From an uncultured Clostridia bacterium (GTDB lineage Bacteria; Bacillota; Clostridia; TANB77; CAG-508), in assembly GCA_934182465.1 (NCBI GenBank), contig CAKPRG010000005.1:91555-155554 (forward strand): a DNA stretch of 64,000 bases, read 5' to 3'. The notes below the pieces were generated by a model. The model did no database searches, had not been told where the DNA came from, and saw nothing but the letters and a program-made list of their open reading frames with translations. This document shows, one piece after another, positions 59,701 through 64,000 of this stretch (positions are counted from its first letter, which is position 1; every line of letters begins with the position of its first letter). The translations under genes and the position numbers were made by a program.

Positions 59701-61488
59701 ATGAAGAAAAATATGAAAGAAACAAAAGGTATTACGCTTATTGCACTAGTAATTACAATTATTGTACTATTAATACTTTCAGGAATTAGTTTAAGTTTAG
59801 TATTAGGTGAAAATGGAATTTTAGAGAAAGCAACAGGTGCTTCTATCGAGTATCAAATTGCGAAAGGAAGAGAAGAACTTTCTTTAGATTTAATAGAATA
59901 TCAAACTATTAAATTTACTAAAAATATGACTTTAGAGGAATATTTTCTAAGTAATGAAAGGGATTTTAAGAAAAATGATGATGGAACATTTGATGTTGTG
60001 TCAGAGAACTATACTTTTACAGTAAGAGAAGAGCCAGTAGTTGAAATAATTGGATATGAAGAAGTAAAAAAAGATACTACACCAGGTGTTTTAGAAGGTG
60101 CTGGAACAGAAACTGATCCACTTGTCATCAATAGTATTGATGATTATGTTGCTTTTGTTAAAAACTCAAGAAAGGGCGAAACATATGCTGGAAAATATAT
60201 TATTATAGCTAGAAACTTAGATTTTAAAGACAAATCTGCATATGTAGAACCAGGAACTAAAAAATATGGTGATTTAAACGATAATGGAATAAAAGAAGAT
60301 TTATATACAGAATTAACAGATGAAACAGCTAGAGGGCTTAGAAATGCTTTTACTTTTGAGGGCGTTTTAGATGGACAAAGCCATGTTGTTCGTAATTTTT
60401 ATATGTATGATACAATGGACGCAAATGATCATTATATAGGATTAATTCAAAAAAACAAAGGTATATTAAAAAATATAACAGTTACAGGGAAAATTATAGC
60501 TGAATTAGCTGAAGAAGGTTATGATATAGAGGCTGGAGCTTTAGTTGCTAACAATGATGATAATGCACAAATTATTAACTGTAGAAGTAGAATAGATCTT
60601 ACAGTAACTGGTAATTTAAATCAAACAGTTCATGGGCTAACTGTTTATGCTGGCGGAATAGCTGGAAAAAATGATGGTTCAGCAACAATGAATAAATGTA
60701 TCAATTCTGGTAAAATTTTTGTGGATGTTAATATAAAATGTGATACTGAAGTTCCAGACTTAGCTAACTCTTATAATTCTGTAAAAGTTGGTGGTATTTC
60801 AGGTAAAAATGATGGAATCATGGTAAATGTAATTAATGAAGGAGAAATTTATTGTAAAAAGAACTTTACAACAACAGTAGGTGCGCCAGATCATGAATTG
60901 GTAACAGGGGGAATTACAGGTGATACTAGGGGAGGAACATCTATATTAAATGCTGTTAATTTAGGAAAAATATTAGGTGCATCAAATACGAGTGAAGTAA
61001 ATGTAGGTGGTATAATAGGTGAAACAGAAGGAAGTGTAGCCGATGGAACTAATTCATTTTTGCTAAATGCATATAGTGCTGGTGAACTATATATTGAACC
61101 ACCATTAGAAGAAAATGCTAATACTGAAAATAGACCAAAATTTGGTGGAATTGTTGGAAATGGTGGAGGTAGAATTGATAGTTGTTACAGCTTAGCAAAT
61201 CAATATTGGCCTGATACAATGTAACCAGAATATATATATTATTTCGGAGCAGTTATTGGTGATTATAGGATTTCATCTTCCAAAGTAACAAATTGTAAAT
61301 ATAGAAAAGGTAAATTATTAGGAGCACAAAAGGAAGATGAAGAGGGAATAGAACAAGTTGAAATACTAGAACAAGGTACAATAGTTTCTTACTTAAATCA
61401 AAATGTGGCTAAAAATAATGCAGATTCTAATAAGCTTGCAGATTGGTTAGAATTTGTCGAAATGGCAGGTACAATTCGTTTTAGATAA
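59701..61488 (+). pseudogene. Type IV pilin-like GLUG-repeat surface protein with in-frame stop
   Basis: It starts with a prepilin-type signal: KETKGITLIALVITIIVLLI, cleavage after Gly, hydrophobic helix about 10-30, then GENGILEKATGASIEYQIAK. A large extracellular part follows, with several GLUG-like repeats (GGIAGKNDGSATMNKCINSG, GGISGKNDGIMVNVINEG, GGIIGETEGS). A TAA at 61222-61224 interrupts the frame after 507 residues. The same frame stays open and coding-like for another 87 codons (PEYIYYFGAVIGDY to GTIRFR) and ends at 61488. SD GGGAGG six bases before the ATG. It is a nonsense mutation or base error. Confidence 0.82.
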
Positions 61489-61516
61489 ACGAGTTTTATA
61501 AATAAATTATAATTTT

Positions 61517-61546
61517 AAAGAATAGCTATAAAAAGCTATTCTTTTT
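61517..61546 (+). terminator. Terminator of the pilin-like gene
   Basis: AAAGAATAGCT pairs perfectly with AGCTATTCTTT, then TT. Confidence 0.85.
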
Positions 61547-61624
61547 GTTATTTGTATGATATAAATAAATGGTAGATAAAATAAGCAATATATAAATATA
61601 TTCCAATATTACTGATTTCTACAA

Positions 61625-61662
61625 ATTCAGATGAATTTGAAATTACATAGTGCTTTACAAAT
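61625..61662 (+). repeat. Gene-tail remnant, direct repeat copy 1
   Basis: These 38 bases (ATTCAGATGAATTTGAAATT, then ACATAGTGCTTTACAAAT) match 63866-63903 with one difference. There they are the last codons and 3' flank of the 63025 gene. Here they follow no gene, so they mark the tail of a lost paralogue. Confidence 0.85.
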
Positions 61663-61700
61663 GTAATTAAGTAATGATATAGTAACAACTGGAGGTAAAA

Positions 61701-62707
61701 ATGAAACAAGAAAATAAGAAAACAAAAATAATAAAAAGAGCTCTAATAGCAATTTTAATCATAATAATTATTTCAATAATAGCAACTATTGGAATAGAAA
61801 CTACTTTGTAAATTATGCGATTTTAAGGTCAGGAGATGGAGGAAACAGAGAAGTAAAAAACGAAGATGCAATAGAAGTAGCCAGTATAGACAATGAAACA
61901 GAAAAAACTATTGAAGAAAATAGAAAAAGCGAAAAAGAATTAGCTGAAAATTGGGCACAAAATATTAATAATAAAAAGGTTGAAGTAAAAGCAAATGATG
62001 GCATTACATTAAGAGGAACAGAATATATAATAAATGAGGAAAACAATAAATGGGCAATAGTTTTACACGGATATCGTTCAGAAACAGATTCAGTTCTTTC
62101 AATAGGTATGCATTTTTATGAAAAAGGGTACAATGTTCTAATTCCAAGTATGAGAGCTTGTGGAGACAGCGAGGGAGAATATATTGGAATGGGATGGCTA
62201 GATAAAGATGACTTACAATGTTGGATAAAATTAATTACAGAGCAAGCCCCAAAATCAGAAATTATATTACATGGTTCATCAATGGGTGCTGCAACTGTAT
62301 TAATGGCATCAGGAGATAATTTGCCTGAAAATGTTAAAGCAATAGTAGCTGACAGTGGATATACATCTGTGTGGGATATATTTACATCAGAAGCAAAAGC
62401 CAGATTTAATTTGCCAGCTTTCCCAATATTAAATATGTTTGAAATAGTTGCAAATGTTAGAGCACAATATGACATAAAAGAAGCATCAGCATTAGAACAA
62501 GTAAAAAACAGCAAAACACCAATTTTATTTATACATGGAGATGCAGATGATTTTGTACCTGAATATATGTGTGAAGAATTATATAGTGCAGCAAATTGTA
62601 CAAAAGAAAAACTTATAATACATGATGCTAGACATACAGATTCTAAATATAAAGAACCAGAAACTTATTATAATAAAATTTTTGAATTTATAAATAGTTT
62701 TAAATAA
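61701..62707 (+). pseudogene. Membrane-anchored alpha/beta hydrolase, frameshifted
   Basis: An N-terminal piece (MKQENKKTKIIKRALIAILI, then IIIISIIATIGI) reads in one frame to a TAA at 61809-61811. The rest (NYFVNYAILRSG onward) is in another frame from 61799 to 62707. Restoring one G near 61797 would give GIGNYFVNYA, the usual start of this hydrolase family. The body has VLHGYRSETDS, nucleophile Ser in LHGSSMGAATVL, Asp in FIHGDADDFVP and His in DARHTDS, so the catalytic triad survives. From the first in-frame ATG (62108) a shortened product is conceivable, but it would lose the oxyanion region. Confidence 0.85.
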
Positions 62708-62721
62708 TCAGGTTGAATTAA

Positions 62722-62757
62722 TAAGACAGATAATTAGTTAAGAAATATCTGTCTTTA
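62722..62757 (+). terminator. Terminator of the hydrolase gene
   Basis: AAGACAGATA pairs with TATCTGTCTT around a 14-base loop, then TAT. Confidence 0.75.
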
Positions 62758-62805
62758 TGCTATAATGCATTTGGAAAAGAAAATTTTCGAGGAGGTTGTG
62801 AGATT

Positions 62806-62991
62806 ATGCTAAATAATGTAGAAGTTCTATACCATAGTAGTATAAGAATTAACAAAGAAAAAGTAATATATGTAGATTCATTTAAAATAGATGAGAATTA
62901 CAATGATGCAGATATAATATTCATAACACATGACCATTATGACCATTATTCTGAGGAGGATATAGATAAAATAAAAAAAGAAATACAATAA
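62806..62991 (+). pseudogene. Truncated metallo-beta-lactamase-fold protein (UlaG-like)
   Basis: The 61-residue product keeps the N-terminal strand pair (VEVLYHSSIRINKEKVIYVD) and the metal motif ITHDHYDHYSEEDI of UlaG-type hydrolases. It ends at TAA 62989-62991, where the family usually runs about 200 residues. The later metal His/Asp positions are missing and the next gene starts 34 bases on. SD GAGGAGG is intact. It is likely a deletion remnant. Confidence 0.85.
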
Positions 62992-63024
62992 GTAAATTAT
63001 AAATAATAGATTATGGAGAGATTT

Positions 63025-63891
63025 ATGAAGAAAAAATTAATATATATATTTGTTTTATTTATGGCTATAGGAGCTATTTTAGGAATAGTATGCCACAACA
63101 AACTTAATAAATTTAAATATGCTTTAGATTTACCAGCCTCAGATAGTCTTTCTAGTATTAGGTTAGAGCAAAATGGAAAAGATGTAGAAATTAAAGAAAG
63201 TGAAACGATAAAAGACATAGTATATGTTATAAATGGTGTAAAAAGAACAACAAGTAAACAAAGCATACAAGATTCACCTGTAAATGTAGAAAATAAAATT
63301 AAAGTTGACTTCAATTTTAAAGAAGAAGGAACATCTACAATATTTGTTTATGAAAAGAATGAAAAATATTACATAGAACAGCCATATAATGGAATATATA
63401 GAATATCAGCAGATGAATATAATTCAATAGAAAAATATTTAAGAGAAAATGGCAATAATACAAGTTCTTATATACCAAAAGGAATGGATATTGCAGATGA
63501 AAATGATATTGGAAATACTGCAAATACTGCAAATACACAAGAATTTTATCGTAGTCCAGAAAATGTAACAATAGAAGTTTTGAAAGACACAATATCAAGC
63601 AAAGGTGTTTCTATAAGGATAAAAGATAATAATGAAGATAGTTATGGCTGGGGTGTAGAATTTAGAGTTCAAAAAAAAGTTAATGGAGAATGGAAAGATT
63701 TAGAATATTTATCAAGTGATTTATCTTGGATTGATATAGCCTATGAATTGGGTGAGGATAAACAACTAGATTTAAAATTAGACATAGAAAAATACTATGG
63801 GGAATTATTAACAGGAACATATAGAATAGTAAAACCTGTTTATGATAAAGAATATATTGATATATATTCAGATGAATTTGAAATTACATAG
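63025..63891 (+). CDS. Exported protein with DUF5301-like and Ig-like domains
   Basis: The 288-residue product has an N-terminal membrane or signal helix (about 4-24, LIYIFVLFMAIGAILGIVCH). A DUF5301-like domain (about 40-130, SSIRLEQNGKDVEIKESETI) follows, then an Asn/Thr linker with short repeats. The C-terminal domain resembles a bacterial Ig-like fold (about 170-288, GVSIRIKDNNEDSYGWGVEF, YRIVKPVYDKEY). Its function is unknown; an extracytoplasmic location is likely. The ATG at 63025 is favoured because GGAGAG lies at SD distance. Confidence 0.75.
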   Translation: MKKKLIYIFVLFMAIGAILGIVCHNKLNKFKYALDLPASDSLSSIRLEQNGKDVEIKESETIKDIVYVINGVKRTTSKQSIQDSPVNVENKIKVDFNFKEEGTSTIFVYEKNEKYYIEQPYNGIYRISADEYNSIEKYLRENGNNTSSYIPKGMDIADENDIGNTANTANTQEFYRSPENVTIEVLKDTISSKGVSIRIKDNNEDSYGWGVEFRVQKKVNGEWKDLEYLSSDLSWIDIAYELGEDKQLDLKLDIEKYYGELLTGTYRIVKPVYDKEYIDIYSDEFEIT

Positions 63892-63903
63892 TGCTTTGCA
63901 AAT
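63866..63903 (+). repeat. Gene-tail direct repeat copy 2
   Basis: The 3' end of the 63025 gene (SDEFEIT and stop) plus 11 flanking bases. It matches 61625-61662 with one difference. Confidence 0.85.
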
Positions 63904-63933
63904 AGTAATTTGAAAGTGAGGTAATATATTATA

Positions 63934-64000
63934 ATGGATTATTTCATAATGGAAATGTGGAGTGGTATATGGACATTAAGAAATACTATTCCTTTGTCAG
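63934..64000 (+). CDS. Start of an unidentified gene (cut by window end)
   Basis: ATG at 63934 with GTGAGG about 12 bases upstream opens MDYFIMEMWSGIWTLRNTIP and runs off the window. It is too short to identify. Confidence 0.45.
   Translation, partial: MDYFIMEMWSGIWTLRNTIPLS

Noticed and set aside
58600..62991. Reassigned stop codons explaining the broken genes
   Set aside because: Native genes stop at TAA, TAG and TGA and use TGG for Trp; the lesions are one TAA and single-base indels, not a consistent recoding.
63523..63540. Short tandem repeat in the 63025 gene
   Set aside because: Only two to three units encoding Asn-Thr-Ala in a linker; no sign of a CRISPR or a phase-variation tract.
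1..64000. CRISPR arrays, rRNA genes, insertion sequences
   Set aside because: No regularly spaced repeats, rRNA signatures or transposase motifs were seen.

Overview
This is a very AT-rich, Bacillota-like chromosome segment, most consistent with an uncultured, probably anaerobic Clostridia-type gut bacterium. That placement is inferred from the gene set: LexA, MutS2, T-box ileS, yybP-ykoY riboswitch, UPF0182, QueH, UDPGP and a ferredoxin-thioredoxin-reductase-like protein. Genes use the standard code, with TGG for Trp and TGA as a stop. Most have a strong Shine-Dalgarno (SD) site, and many have near-consensus sigma-A promoters with 17-base spacers.

Layout. 0-4.6 kb: lexA (+), then folC and mutS2 on the minus strand; mutS2 carries a one-base frameshift. 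4.7-5.0 kb: tRNA-Met and tRNA-Tyr. 5.9-7.0 kb: a His-His-His leader peptide, an attenuator and a DapF-fold racemase resembling CntK/histidine racemase. 7.1-11.6 kb: miaB, a Lys-rich protein and mutS. 11.9-14.9 kb: a histidine kinase and a response regulator with a kinase-like but degenerate C-terminus. 15-18.6 kb: a tandemly duplicated pair of membrane-anchored proteins. 18.7 kb: tmRNA. 20-23 kb: a Mn-type riboswitch and a P-type ATPase. 23-38 kb: housekeeping genes mixed with single genes of foreign composition. 37.3-44.5 kb: T-box-ileS, UDPGP, secG and rnr. 46-58.6 kb: ftsY, UPF0182, pgsA, ligA, ruvB, membrane protein, FAD oxidoreductase and queH. 58.6-64 kb: a decaying accessory zone with a truncated methyltransferase, a pilin-like protein with an in-frame stop, a frameshifted hydrolase, a truncated metallo-hydrolase and a repeated gene tail.

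Three signals stand out. (1) Several genes (mgtC-like, pgsA, queH, folC; more weakly ligA and the UDPGP gene) have no SD next to the start codon. Instead a good SD lies 22-55 bases upstream and an inverted repeat fills the gap, leaving 9-10 bases between the hairpin foot and AUG in the best cases. This looks like a recurrent hairpin-bridged ribosome binding site. (2) The DapF-like racemase sits behind what reads as a complete His attenuator, in which three GTAGG copies compete for one CCTAC. This points to histidine as the substrate and as the regulatory signal. (3) From 4.6 kb to the end every native gene is on the plus strand. The only minus-strand genes are four isolated genes of visibly higher GC and different codon use; with one or two plus-strand genes of the same kind they form self-contained promoter-gene-terminator cassettes between native operons.

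Functions are read from motifs and gene context only; no database search was possible. Frameshifts and in-frame stops could be real pseudogenes or assembly errors.
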